NCBI GenBank assembly: GCA_903933015.1
Contig: CAIZIQ010000294.1
Span: 1-35,869 of the forward strand
Reading direction: 5' to 3'
Source of the DNA: an uncultured Spartobacteria bacterium
GTDB lineage: Bacteria; Verrucomicrobiota; Verrucomicrobiia; Chthoniobacterales; UBA6821
Length of the DNA stretch: 35,869 nucleotides
Shown: piece by piece, positions 1 through 8,553 of the stretch
Layout: each line of letters begins with the position of its first letter
Numbering within the stretch: the first letter of the stretch is position 1
The notes under the pieces: model-generated
Told to the model about the DNA's origin: nothing
What the model saw: the letters and a program-made list of their open reading frames with translations, nothing else
The model's database searches: none
Position numbers and translations under genes: made by a program

Positions 1-440
1 CTGAAGTTGCCGTGGATCAGACGGCCGAGTCTCCGGATTTCATCCGGTTGCAAAAAGGTCGGGGAGCCTCCCCCGAAATGCAGCTGGACGAGTTTTCGTT
101 CGGGATTGATGCGATGTTTCAGGGTGGCCACCTCGCGCTCCAGGGTGCCGATGTAATCGCCGCCCTGCCCGTGATCCTTCGTGATGACCGTGGTGCAGCC
201 GCAGAACCAGCAGAGCGTCTCGCAGAATGGAATATGGAAGTAGAGCGAGAGGTCCCTGTCTGTCCGATTATTCGCCTCAATGCGATTGGCGAGTTCGTCG
301 CGGGAAAAATCGGCGGTGAATTTTGTGGCCGGGGGATAGCTGGTGTAGCGCGGGCCCGCGACGTTGTATTTTTTCACCAGTTCCAGGTCGACATGGAGAG
401 GGTGACTCACCTCGCCATGGAGGGATGCGTTGCCGTTCAT
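1..440 (-). CDS. hemN: Oxygen-independent coproporphyrinogen III oxidase (HemN), N-terminal part; truncated by window start
   Basis: Reverse-strand reading from ATG at 440-438 gives MNGNASLHGEVSHPLHVDLELVKKYNVAGPRYTSYPPATKF...LSLYFHIPFCETLCWFCGCTTVITK..., with the radical-SAM CxxxCxxC-type motif and the HemN-typical GPRYTSYP string. The ORF is open to the window edge. Confidence 0.9.
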   Translation of the reverse strand, partial: MNGNASLHGEVSHPLHVDLELVKKYNVAGPRYTSYPPATKFTADFSRDELANRIEANNRTDRDLSLYFHIPFCETLCWFCGCTTVITKDHGQGGDYIGTLEREVATLKHRINPERKLVQLHFGGGSPTFLQPDEIRRLGRLIHGNF

Positions 441-1525
441 GCAAAGCTCCTCACGGTATCGACCAGTGCCTGGATGCACTCGAGCTTTGCGGCAGGGATG
501 ACGCCATGCCCCAGGTTGAAGACATGACCTCCCCGGCCCAAGGCCTTCATCTCGCGCAGGATACGGGAAGTTTCTGCGGAGACGAGTTCTGGCGTGGTGG
601 TGAGCAGGAAGGGGTCGAGATTCCCCTGAACGCCGACCTTTTCCGGAAGGGCTCCGCGGATCGCGGCCAGCGACTGCGTCCAGTCGACACTGAGCACATT
701 GGCACCGGTCGAGACCAGGGCATCCAGTCGTCCCTGCACTCCCTTGGAGAAAAGAATGACCGGCACCTGTCCTTTAAGGGAGGCGACGATTTCGCGGATC
801 CATCGCCCTGAGGCCGCCTCAAAAGCATTGTCAGCCAGCATGTCGCCGTTGCTGTCGAAGATCTGCACCGCCTCGGCTCCATGATCGATCTGCATCTGAA
901 GGAAGGAACTCACCACGGCGGTGATCTTCTCCATCAGCTCCCCGAAAAGTTTCGGTTCCGTGTAGAAGAGCTGCTTGGCAAATTCGCTCTTCCCCGAACT
1001 GCCCCCCTCCACCATGTAGCGGGCCAGGGTCCAGGGGGAACCGGCGAAACCAAGCAGTGCCGTGCGCCCTTCCAGCGCGGGTTTGATCAGATCCAACGCA
1101 TCGGCCACATAACGGAGCCTCTCGACGGCATTTTGATGATCCAGCTTCCGGATATCCTCCGCCGTACGCACGGCGAACTCCATTTCAATGCCTCCCCCTA
1201 GTTCACCAAACCGATAGGGCTGACCCATTGCCTCGGGCACCACCAGGATGTCACTGAAAAGAACCGCCGCATCGAAGCCGAATCTCCGGATCGGCTGAAG
1301 GGTCACCTCCGCCGCAAGTTCCGGTGTCCGGGCCAGCTCCAGAAAGGTGTGCTTTTCCTTCAGGGCACGGTATTCGGGCAAGGCTCTTCCGGCCTGCCTC
1401 ATCAGCCAGACGGGCGTGCGATCGACCATCTCGCAGCGACAAGCTCCGAGAAAACGATCCCGGCCGCTGAAAGCCACGCCATGCATGGCGGACTCGTGGG
1501 ATGATGATGTGGATCGGGTCGGCAT
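437..1525 (-). CDS. hemE: Uroporphyrinogen decarboxylase
   Basis: ORF of 362 aa with RTPVWLMRQAGRALPEYR, GFAGSPWTLARYMVEGG and NLGHGVIP motifs typical of HemE. The stop overlaps the hemN start (ATGA). The true start could be the internal Met about 13 codons downstream. Confidence 0.95.
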   Translation of the reverse strand: MPTRSTSSSHESAMHGVAFSGRDRFLGACRCEMVDRTPVWLMRQAGRALPEYRALKEKHTFLELARTPELAAEVTLQPIRRFGFDAAVLFSDILVVPEAMGQPYRFGELGGGIEMEFAVRTAEDIRKLDHQNAVERLRYVADALDLIKPALEGRTALLGFAGSPWTLARYMVEGGSSGKSEFAKQLFYTEPKLFGELMEKITAVVSSFLQMQIDHGAEAVQIFDSNGDMLADNAFEAASGRWIREIVASLKGQVPVILFSKGVQGRLDALVSTGANVLSVDWTQSLAAIRGALPEKVGVQGNLDPFLLTTTPELVSAETSRILREMKALGRGGHVFNLGHGVIPAAKLECIQALVDTVRSFA

Positions 1526-1650
1526 CGGATGCTGGGTGGGGCATTATGAGGGAGTCCCTTCGGATCTCCAAGCGAGATCAGAACACCGGAGATCCGTCCC
1601 GGAAGGATGAACGCTCGACGCTCGACTTTTCCCTCCTCTAGGATCACCGG

Positions 1651-2760
1651 ATGTGGAAAACAGCCCATGAGCATATCCTGAAGCTGACCGTCTATGAGCC
1701 CGGCAAGCCCGTGGAGGAGTTGGCCCGTGATCTCGGCCTACGCGAAGAGGAGATCATCAAGCTCGCCTCGAACGAGAATCCCCTCGGCCCTTCGCCCAAG
1801 GCCCTGGAGGCGATGCGCCGGACCCTGGAGCGCGCACACTTCTACCCGGATGGTGGAGGATACGACCTTCGCGGAGCCATTGCAGAACGCCTGGGGGTCT
1901 CCCGGGAGAACATCGTCCTCGGAAACGGCTCCAACGAGATCATCGAATTCATAGGGCACGCCTTCCTGGGGCCCGGCGACGAGGTCGTCGTGGCCCGCCA
2001 CTCCTTTGCCGTCTATAAGCTCATGGCCCAACTCTTCGGCGCTGATACGATCGAAGTCCCCGATCCGGAGTATACCGCCGATCTCGATGCCATGCTCAAG
2101 GCGATCACGCCGAAGACCCGCGCGGTCTTCATCGCCAACCCGAATAACCCGACCGGCACCATGGTGGGTCAGGAGGCAATCGACCGATTCATGGCCCAGG
2201 TACCGGATCATGTGCTGGTAATCTTCGACGAGGCCTACCATGAGTTCCTCGACAAGGCTCCTGATGTCCTTCCGTATGTCCGGCAGGGGCGGAATGTCGT
2301 CGTGATGCGGACCTTTTCCAAGATCATGGGCCTCGCAAATCTCCGCATCGGCTACGGAATCACAACCCCTGAGCTGGCCGCGGTTCTTCAGCGGACACGC
2401 CAACCCTTCAACGCCAACGGCATTGCTCAGGCTGGAGCTCTCGCCGGACTGCTCGACGAGGATCACATGCGCCAGACCCGTGAACTCACGCACGAGGGAC
2501 GCGAGTATTTCGAGAGGGAATTCGCTGCCATGGGACTTGAGTATGTTCCTAGCTTCGCCAATTTCGTCCTCGTGAAGGTGGGCGACGGCAAGGAGATCTT
2601 CGAAGCGATGCTCCGCAAGGGGATCATCCTCCGTGCCATGGGGAGCTACGGCCTTCCGGAATGGATCCGTATCTCGGTCGGCACCATGGATCAGAACCGC
2701 CGCTGCATCGCGGAACTCAAGGAACTCGGCAAGGCCGGCAAGCTAGCCACCCGATCATAG
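1651..2760 (+). CDS. hisC: Histidinol-phosphate aminotransferase
   Basis: 369 aa PLP class-I/II aminotransferase with LASNENPLGPSPKA, FIANPNNPTGT and TFSKIMGLANLRIGYG motifs. Confidence 0.93.
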   Translation: MWKTAHEHILKLTVYEPGKPVEELARDLGLREEEIIKLASNENPLGPSPKALEAMRRTLERAHFYPDGGGYDLRGAIAERLGVSRENIVLGNGSNEIIEFIGHAFLGPGDEVVVARHSFAVYKLMAQLFGADTIEVPDPEYTADLDAMLKAITPKTRAVFIANPNNPTGTMVGQEAIDRFMAQVPDHVLVIFDEAYHEFLDKAPDVLPYVRQGRNVVVMRTFSKIMGLANLRIGYGITTPELAAVLQRTRQPFNANGIAQAGALAGLLDEDHMRQTRELTHEGREYFEREFAAMGLEYVPSFANFVLVKVGDGKEIFEAMLRKGIILRAMGSYGLPEWIRISVGTMDQNRRCIAELKELGKAGKLATRS

Positions 2761-2774
2761 CAGAGAAGTACACA

Positions 2775-3416
2775 TTGAAGAACGTCATCGCCATTGATGG
2801 TCCGGCAGCTTCGGGGAAGAGCACGGTCTCGCGCGGCATCGCTTCCGCGCTGGGCTACCTATTCGTGAGTTCTGGACACTTTTACCGTGCGCTGGCCTGG
2901 GGAACGGTTCGCGACCATCTCAGCAATGAGGGGATTGCCGAATGGATCGGAAAGCGCTCGTTGGATGTGAATGTGTCGACTGGAGGCCTTCTCCTGTTGC
3001 TTGACGGAGAAGATGTAACCCCGCATCTCTCGGAGCCTGATGTGGCGGCGAAGGTTTCCGTGATTGCGGCATTCCCGGCCGTGCGTGATTACGTGAATTC
3101 CCGTCTGCGGAGCCTTGCAGAATCCCACAGCCTCGTGATGGAAGGCCGAGATGTCGGATCGGTGGTTTTCCCGGAAACCCCGTTCAAATTCTATCTCGAT
3201 GCTTCCCCCGAAGAGCGCGCCAGGCGGCGTGCCGGCGAGGGAAAGATCGATTCGGTAGCCGAACGCGACCGTCTTGATTCCACAAGAGCCACGGCTCCGC
3301 TCACGATTCCCCGGGGAGCTATCGTGATCGACACGACACACCTCGATATTCCCCAGGTAATCACCGCCATTCTGGATCATCTCGCCAAAAATCCCCCTGC
3401 AGCGTCTCCGCAATGA
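2775..3416 (+). CDS. cmk: Cytidylate kinase (probable TTG start)
   Basis: KNVIAIDGPAASGKSTVSRGIA P-loop and MEGRDVGSVVFPE motif. The ORF-track start (2661) lies inside hisC; a TTG at 2775 immediately precedes the conserved N-terminus and follows a purine-rich AGAGAAG. Confidence 0.9.
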   Translation: MKNVIAIDGPAASGKSTVSRGIASALGYLFVSSGHFYRALAWGTVRDHLSNEGIAEWIGKRSLDVNVSTGGLLLLLDGEDVTPHLSEPDVAAKVSVIAAFPAVRDYVNSRLRSLAESHSLVMEGRDVGSVVFPETPFKFYLDASPEERARRRAGEGKIDSVAERDRLDSTRATAPLTIPRGAIVIDTTHLDIPQVITAILDHLAKNPPAASPQ

Positions 3417-4048
3417 TGGGCTTCACCTACTACTTCTGGTACACGCTTTCGAAGATCACGGCTCGGCTCTTCTTCAGCTTCCGCGTCGTCTATCCGGAAC
3501 GCCTGATCGAGGAAGGATCCCTGATCCTTGCCTCCAATCACCAGAGCTACTTCGACCCACCCCTCATCGGGATCTGCTCCAGACGCGGCGTCTACTACCT
3601 CGCGCGCAAGACGCTCCTCCAGATCCCCCTGCTCGGGAAGCTTCTCCCCCACATCAATGTCATCCTTGTGGACCGCGACGGGAACGACATGTCGGCGCTC
3701 AAGAGCGTGATCCGCACCGTCAGGGCGGGGAACGGCGTCGTTCTTTTTCCGGAAGGAACCCGTTCGCCGAACGGCCAACTTCAAGCGGGAAAGGCGGGCA
3801 TCGGCCTTGTCATCGCAAAGACCCGCGCTCCCGTGCAACCGATGCGCATCTTCGGATCGTTCGAGGCCTTCCCCAAAGGTTCAGGCAAGATCACGGCCGT
3901 TCCTGTCACCGTGGTGGTTGGGGAACCCATCCGCTTCACGCCAGAGGAACTCGATCCGAAAAACCATGGCGGGAACGAACGCGTCCTCTACCAGTGGCTT
4001 TCCGACCGCGTTATGGAGGCGATTGCAAAACTGGAGCTTCCCCGGTGA
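3413..4048 (+). CDS. plsC: 1-acyl-sn-glycerol-3-phosphate acyltransferase (PlsC family)
   Basis: 211 aa with NHQSYFDP (HxxxxD) and LFPEGTRSPNG acyltransferase motifs. Start overlaps the cmk stop by 4 nt. Confidence 0.9.
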   Translation: MMGFTYYFWYTLSKITARLFFSFRVVYPERLIEEGSLILASNHQSYFDPPLIGICSRRGVYYLARKTLLQIPLLGKLLPHINVILVDRDGNDMSALKSVIRTVRAGNGVVLFPEGTRSPNGQLQAGKAGIGLVIAKTRAPVQPMRIFGSFEAFPKGSGKITAVPVTVVVGEPIRFTPEELDPKNHGGNERVLYQWLSDRVMEAIAKLELPR

Positions 4049-4075
4049 CATTCCCCGGGCACTTACTGATCTCCC

Positions 4076-5896
4076 ATGGATACATTGCTTGAAGAACTGA
4101 AAAATGGCGTTGTGTGCGGCGATGGCGCCATGGGGACGCTCTTGGCAGAACGGGGCATCCCGTCGGGAAGCTGCTTTGAGGAGCTTTGCCTCTCGCAACC
4201 CGAAAAGATCGCCGCAATCCATCGGGAATACCTGAAGGCTGGAGCACGGGTGATCACCACCAATTCCTTCGGGGCCAACGCGCAGAAACTTTCCGCGTTC
4301 GGACTCGAAAGGAACGTCCCTCAGATCAACGGTGCCGCAGCACGCATCGCCCGCAACTCGGTCGACGAAAGCGGATCCAAAGCATGGGTTGCCGGGAGCG
4401 TCGGGCCTCTTGGAATTTCCGAAACTGAAGCCGCCGATCGCGGCGTGGATCGCGCCGCACTCTTCCGGGAGCAGATCGCGGCTCTTCTGGAGGGAGGCGC
4501 CGACCTCATCCTTCTGGAGACCTTCCAGAACCCGGACGAACTTCTGCTCGCTCTGGGTGTTGCCAAATCACTCGGCAATCCCCCCGTGATCACGCTGCTC
4601 GCCTCCCCCGAAAGCGGCCGCCTGCCGGGTGGCGCATGGATCGGTGACGTGCTCGAAACCCTCGGTGAGGAGGGAGCTGATCTTGTCGGCCTCAACTGCG
4701 TCAACGGTCCCCAGGCCATGCTTCGTCTCGTGGAAAAGATCTCCCCGACGAGCCCCCTCGCTGTCTATCCGAATGCCGGACGACCCACCTATCAGGAAGG
4801 ACGGATCGGGTACGGCACGACTCCGGAATACTTCGCAGACCTGGGGCGCAAGATGGCCGAGTCGGGAGCCATGCTGGTCGGCGGTTGCTGCGGCACCATG
4901 CCTCTTCATATCAAGGCCCTGGCTGCGTCATTGAAGGGACTCAAGCCCGTGCTTCGAAAGGTACCCGCCATCAGCACTCTGGAGGAACCGGCACCCTCCG
5001 TCGTGGTGGCGGAAAAAAGCATTCTCGATCTCATCGCCGAGGGGAAAACCGTGATCGTCACGGAACTCGATCCACCGAAGACCCTACCCCTGGAAAAATT
5101 CTTCACGGCAGCCGAAGCGCTGACCCGGGCGGGAAGCGACGCCATTACCCTTGCCGACAACTCCCTGGCCATTCTCCGTGTCAGCAACTTCGCCGTGGCC
5201 GCGATGCTGAAGCAGCGTGGGGTCACTCCGCTGCTCCACCTGAGCTGCCGCGACAGCAATGTGATCGGCCTCCAAAGCGAACTCCTAGGCATGGCCGCCC
5301 TTGGGATGCGTCATGTGCTTGCACTCACCGGTGATCCCGCGAAGGGAGGAGACCATCCCGACGCGACCTCTGTCTATGATGTGAATTCGGTCGGATTGCT
5401 AGAGATCATCCGAAGACTGAACGAGGGATACACCCAGGCGGGCACCGACCTTCAGGCCCGCCCCGATCTGATCGCCGGTTGCACGTTCAACCCGAATGCA
5501 CGCAACCTCGACACCCAGATCCAGCGTCTGGAACGCAAGATCAACGCCGGGGCCCGCTATGTGATGACCCAACCCGTTTTCGAGACACGTCTGGTGGAGG
5601 AGACCGCGAAGCGGACCGCTCATTTCGGAGTACCGGTCTTCATGGGGGTCTGGCCCCTCCTGAACGGCAGGCAATCTGTCTTCCTTCATAACGAGGTGCC
5701 GGGCATCTCGATTCCCGAACCGATCATGTCTCGGATGTCGGGACTCGAGGGGTTGGAGGGCCGCAAGGAGGGTGTGGCGATTGCCAAGGAAGTCACCCGT
5801 GCCGTGCTCGACCACTTCCCGGGCGTCTACTTCATGACCCCCTTCCTCGCCTACCAGACCACCGAGGAACTCTGCGCCTTCGTCCGGGGCAGGTAA
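4076..5896 (+). CDS. Bifunctional homocysteine S-methyltransferase / 5,10-methylenetetrahydrofolate reductase
   Basis: 606 aa. The N-terminal half has homocysteine methyltransferase motifs (GDGAMGTLL, LVGLNCVNGP, LVGGCCGTMP zinc ligands). The C-terminal half is MTHFR-like (VTELDPPK, LALTGDP, GCTFNPNAR, YVMTQPVFE). Confidence 0.9.
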   Translation: MDTLLEELKNGVVCGDGAMGTLLAERGIPSGSCFEELCLSQPEKIAAIHREYLKAGARVITTNSFGANAQKLSAFGLERNVPQINGAAARIARNSVDESGSKAWVAGSVGPLGISETEAADRGVDRAALFREQIAALLEGGADLILLETFQNPDELLLALGVAKSLGNPPVITLLASPESGRLPGGAWIGDVLETLGEEGADLVGLNCVNGPQAMLRLVEKISPTSPLAVYPNAGRPTYQEGRIGYGTTPEYFADLGRKMAESGAMLVGGCCGTMPLHIKALAASLKGLKPVLRKVPAISTLEEPAPSVVVAEKSILDLIAEGKTVIVTELDPPKTLPLEKFFTAAEALTRAGSDAITLADNSLAILRVSNFAVAAMLKQRGVTPLLHLSCRDSNVIGLQSELLGMAALGMRHVLALTGDPAKGGDHPDATSVYDVNSVGLLEIIRRLNEGYTQAGTDLQARPDLIAGCTFNPNARNLDTQIQRLERKINAGARYVMTQPVFETRLVEETAKRTAHFGVPVFMGVWPLLNGRQSVFLHNEVPGISIPEPIMSRMSGLEGLEGRKEGVAIAKEVTRAVLDHFPGVYFMTPFLAYQTTEELCAFVRGR

Positions 5897-5989
5897 CAGA
5901 TAGGCAAACGAGGCCAACGGATGGCCGAGTTGTAGCCGCCAGAGGCGGACCCGAAGGGCGAGCCTCTCGGGAGAGAGCGAGTACAAACA

Positions 5990-6022
5990 AAAGCCCGGCT
6001 ACCTTTCGGAAAGCCGGGCTTT
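5990..6022. terminator. Bidirectional intrinsic terminator between the convergent HMT/MTHFR gene and rpsT
   Basis: AAAGCCCGGCT-acctttcggaa-AGCCGGGCTTT, an 11-bp perfect stem with A/T flanks on both sides. Confidence 0.8.
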
Positions 6023-6047
6023 GAAATTTTAAAAGACGACGGGAAGT

Positions 6048-6401
6048 TTACTTCTTCTTTGCGGCTTTTGCCTTGGGAGCAGCCTTCTTGGCCGTGCTCT
6101 TCTTCTTGGGAGCGGCAGGCTTGGCACCACCGGCAACACGGGTGTTGAGGCGGCTCTTCTTGCGGGCGGCGGCGTTCTTGTGGATGACTCCCTGCTTGGC
6201 TGCCTTATCAAGAGCCGAGGCAAAATTCTGATAGAGGGCCTTCACCTCATCGACACCGGTTTCAAGAGCAGCGCGAAGCTTCTTCTCCTCGGTCTTGAGG
6301 CGGCTGAGGACGCTGGTATTGCGGGCCTGACGCTTGATTGTCTGGCGCTTGCGCTTCAGTTCGGAATTGCTCTTTTTGACGGTTGCTTTGGTGGTAGCCA
6401 T
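6048..6401 (-). CDS. rpsT: 30S ribosomal protein S20
   Basis: Reverse-strand MATTKATVKKSNSELKRKRQTIKRQARNTSVLSRLKTEEKKL...QGVIHKNAAARKKSRLNTRVAG, followed by a K/A/P-rich tail. The ORF-track start (6470) overlaps the tRNA and is not used. Confidence 0.93.
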   Translation of the reverse strand: MATTKATVKKSNSELKRKRQTIKRQARNTSVLSRLKTEEKKLRAALETGVDEVKALYQNFASALDKAAKQGVIHKNAAARKKSRLNTRVAGGAKPAAPKKKSTAKKAAPKAKAAKKK

Positions 6402-6436
6402 AGGAAAGGAATGGGGTGGGTCGTTGGATGATCGGA

Positions 6437-6511
6437 TGGTGCCAGTAGCAGGATTCGAACCTGCGACCAAGGGCTTATGAGTCCCCTACTCTACCGCTGA
6501 GCTATACTGGC
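6437..6511 (-). tRNA. tRNA with CAU anticodon (probably elongator Met), CCA encoded
   Basis: Reverse complement GCCAGTA TA GCTC AGCGGTA GAGT A GGGGA CTCATAA GCCCT TGGTC GCAGG TTCGAAT CCTGC TACTGGC A CCA folds as a cloverleaf with a perfect 7-bp acceptor stem and T arm. Confidence 0.93.
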
Positions 6512-6522
6512 GCTGGGCGCGA

Positions 6523-6550
6523 AGAGTAGCACCTCCATGATTCGCTTCAA
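6523..6550 (-). promoter_or_regulatory. Candidate sigma70-type promoter for the tRNA-rpsT unit
   Basis: Reverse strand TTGAAG (6550-6545), 16 nt, TACTCT (6528-6523), about 12 nt upstream of the tRNA 5' end. Confidence 0.45.
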
Positions 6551-6637
6551 GGGAGAATCTCTGAAAAACCAAAGAACTTCCCAAAGTGTCGCGCTAACTA
6601 TCTATCAAAGCATGGCGGTAAGTTAACAATACAGTTG

Positions 6638-6666
6638 TTGACACACATCGTGATTTTACATATTTA
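6638..6666 (+). promoter_or_regulatory. Candidate sigma70-type promoter for the outer-membrane beta-barrel gene
   Basis: TTGACA (6638-6643), 17 nt, TATTTA (6661-6666), 40 nt upstream of the ATG at 6707. Confidence 0.5.
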
Positions 6667-6706
6667 TTTCGGGGTCAGTCAGAAAACCACAAACCAAACA
6701 TATCAC

Positions 6707-7231
6707 ATGAATAAAACCCTTACACTCCTCGCAGTTGTTCTGGCCACCGCCGCAACGACTTTCGCAGGCGACGTCTCCAAGAAGGTCGTCGTTGCTCCCC
6801 AGCAGGATCTTTTCCGCGCTGGTGAAGTCCAGGTCGATGCTTTCGCTGCTGGTGCGGCCGGCAACTACAACAACGGATCCGTTAACGGTTTCGGTGGCGG
6901 TCTCGGCGTGAACTACTTCCTCACGAAGTACTTCGGCATCGGTGCAGACGACACCCTCTCCAGCCTCAATGGCAACGGACACACGTACAACAGCACCCAG
7001 GGTGACATCATCGCCCGTCTCCCGATCGAGAGCTGGCACCTCGCTCCTTACGCCCTCGTTGGCGGTGGCGCGACCTGGGGCACCAAGAGCCAGGGCGACG
7101 GTAACGTCGGCGTTGGCGCTGAGTACCGCATCAACCGTGGCATCGGAATCTTTGCCGATTCCCGCTACCTCTACGGCAACAACGGTCTCAACGAGACCCT
7201 TACCCGTGCAGGTCTCCGTTTCGTGTTCTAA
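6707..7231 (+). CDS. Small secreted outer-membrane beta-barrel protein (porin/OmpA-barrel-like)
   Basis: MNKTLTLLAVVLATAATTFAG signal peptide, glycine-rich alternating strands (GGGLGVNYFLTKYFGIGAD, YALVGGGATWG, VGVGAEYRINRGIGIFADSRYLY), and a C-terminal ...AGLRFVF ending in Phe. Confidence 0.75.
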   Translation: MNKTLTLLAVVLATAATTFAGDVSKKVVVAPQQDLFRAGEVQVDAFAAGAAGNYNNGSVNGFGGGLGVNYFLTKYFGIGADDTLSSLNGNGHTYNSTQGDIIARLPIESWHLAPYALVGGGATWGTKSQGDGNVGVGAEYRINRGIGIFADSRYLYGNNGLNETLTRAGLRFVF

Positions 7232-7255
7232 GCTTTAGAAATAAAGAAACTCTTC

Positions 7256-7291
7256 AAAAAGGCCCCGGGGGAAACTCCGGGGCCTTTTTTT
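7256..7291 (+). terminator. Intrinsic terminator after the beta-barrel gene
   Basis: aaaaaGGCCCCGGggg-aaact-CCGGGGCCttttttt. The stem is followed by a T run. Confidence 0.9.
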
Positions 7292-7404
7292 GTAACGGCT
7301 CCAAGTGCGCATCTCCTGTTTTTCCCAGAAGAAGGATACTCCCCCTTCGTTGACGCCTCTTCAGGGAAGCGGTAGCTTTGTCACCTTCCGACAAGCCTGA
7401 TCCC

Positions 7405-8553
7405 ATGACCACACCCGTTCCTTCCAAAACAGCTGCCCGCCGCGTCGTCGTGGGGATGAGTGGTGGCGTGGATTCCAGTGTTGCGGCATGGCTCCTCAAG
7501 GAACAGGGATGGGAGGTCATCGGAGTCACCATGAAACTATGGCCCCAGGACTGCATGACCCGGGCCGAGGACAAATGTTGCGGCCCCCAGGCGATTGCCG
7601 ATGCCCGTGGCGTCGCCCATGCGCTCGGGATACCCCACTATGTGATCGACGAGGCAGTTCCTTTCGAGCGTCTGGTGATCGATTACTTTGCCGACGAGTA
7701 CAAGGCCGGACGCACTCCGAACCCCTGCGTGATGTGCAACGAGAAGCTCAAGTTCGGCAACCTCTGGGACAAGGCCACCGCACTGGGAGCATCCTTTATC
7801 GCCACGGGTCACTATGCGATTGCCGAGCATCCATCCCCTGAAAGCCAAGGTGCTCCGATCCTCCGAAAGGGGCTCGACCCCAAGAAGGACCAGTCCTACT
7901 TCCTCTTCAGCCTCCGTGGGGAGCAACTCGCCCGCGCCCTCTTTCCGCTGGGATCCCTCACCAAGGAGGAGATTCGGGGCATCGCCCGAAAGCTCGGACT
8001 CAAGGTCGCCGACAAGGAGGATAGCCAGGAGATCTGCTTCGTGCCCGGCAAGGACTACAAAGCCTTCCTCAAAGATCGCGGGGAGACCTTCCAGCCCGGC
8101 GGCTTTTACGACATGCAGGGAAGTTATCTCGGCCCTCACGAAGGAATCGAACTCTTCACCATCGGTCAGCGCAAGGGACTCCCCGGAGGTGCGGGAACTC
8201 CCCGCTATGTCATCGATATCGATGCCGAAAGCGGACGCGTGATTCTGGGTGGTGAGGAGGATCTGCTCTGCGAGGAGTTCACCGTGAACCGGACTAACTG
8301 GCATGACGAGCCACCCTCCACCCCTCGGAAGATTCTTGTGAAAGTCCGTCACGGCCACACCGGTGACCTTGCAGAAATAACCGCCGGACCAAATGACACC
8401 GCCGTGATCAGGCCGCTGGAACCACTCCGGGCCGTCACTCCTGGACAGGCTGCCGTATTCTATGATGGGGACCGCGTGATCGGGGGTGGCTGGATTGCCC
8501 GTCGCACCACCACGGTGACTATCCCGGCCAACCCCGAGGCAGCCCTCGCATGA
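7405..8553 (+). CDS. mnmA: tRNA-specific 2-thiouridylase MnmA
   Basis: [35 protein letters not shown]-loop, [23 protein letters not shown] and SQEICFV motifs. ATG at 7405 chosen over the TTG at 7378. Confidence 0.93.
   Translation: MTTPVPSKTAARRVVVGMSGGVDSSVAAWLLKEQGWEVIGVTMKLWPQDCMTRAEDKCCGPQAIADARGVAHALGIPHYVIDEAVPFERLVIDYFADEYKAGRTPNPCVMCNEKLKFGNLWDKATALGASFIATGHYAIAEHPSPESQGAPILRKGLDPKKDQSYFLFSLRGEQLARALFPLGSLTKEEIRGIARKLGLKVADKEDSQEICFVPGKDYKAFLKDRGETFQPGGFYDMQGSYLGPHEGIELFTIGQRKGLPGGAGTPRYVIDIDAESGRVILGGEEDLLCEEFTVNRTNWHDEPPSTPRKILVKVRHGHTGDLAEITAGPNDTAVIRPLEPLRAVTPGQAAVFYDGDRVIGGGWIARRTTTVTIPANPEAALA

Noticed and set aside
2661-2774. N-terminal extension of the cmk ORF inside hisC
   Set aside because: The extension reads the hisC 3' end out of frame; the conserved CMK N-terminus begins at the TTG at 2775.
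6402-6470. N-terminal extension of the rpsT ORF (140 aa in the ORF track)
   Set aside because: The extension reads through the tRNA 3' part; the conserved S20 N-terminus MATTK starts at 6401.
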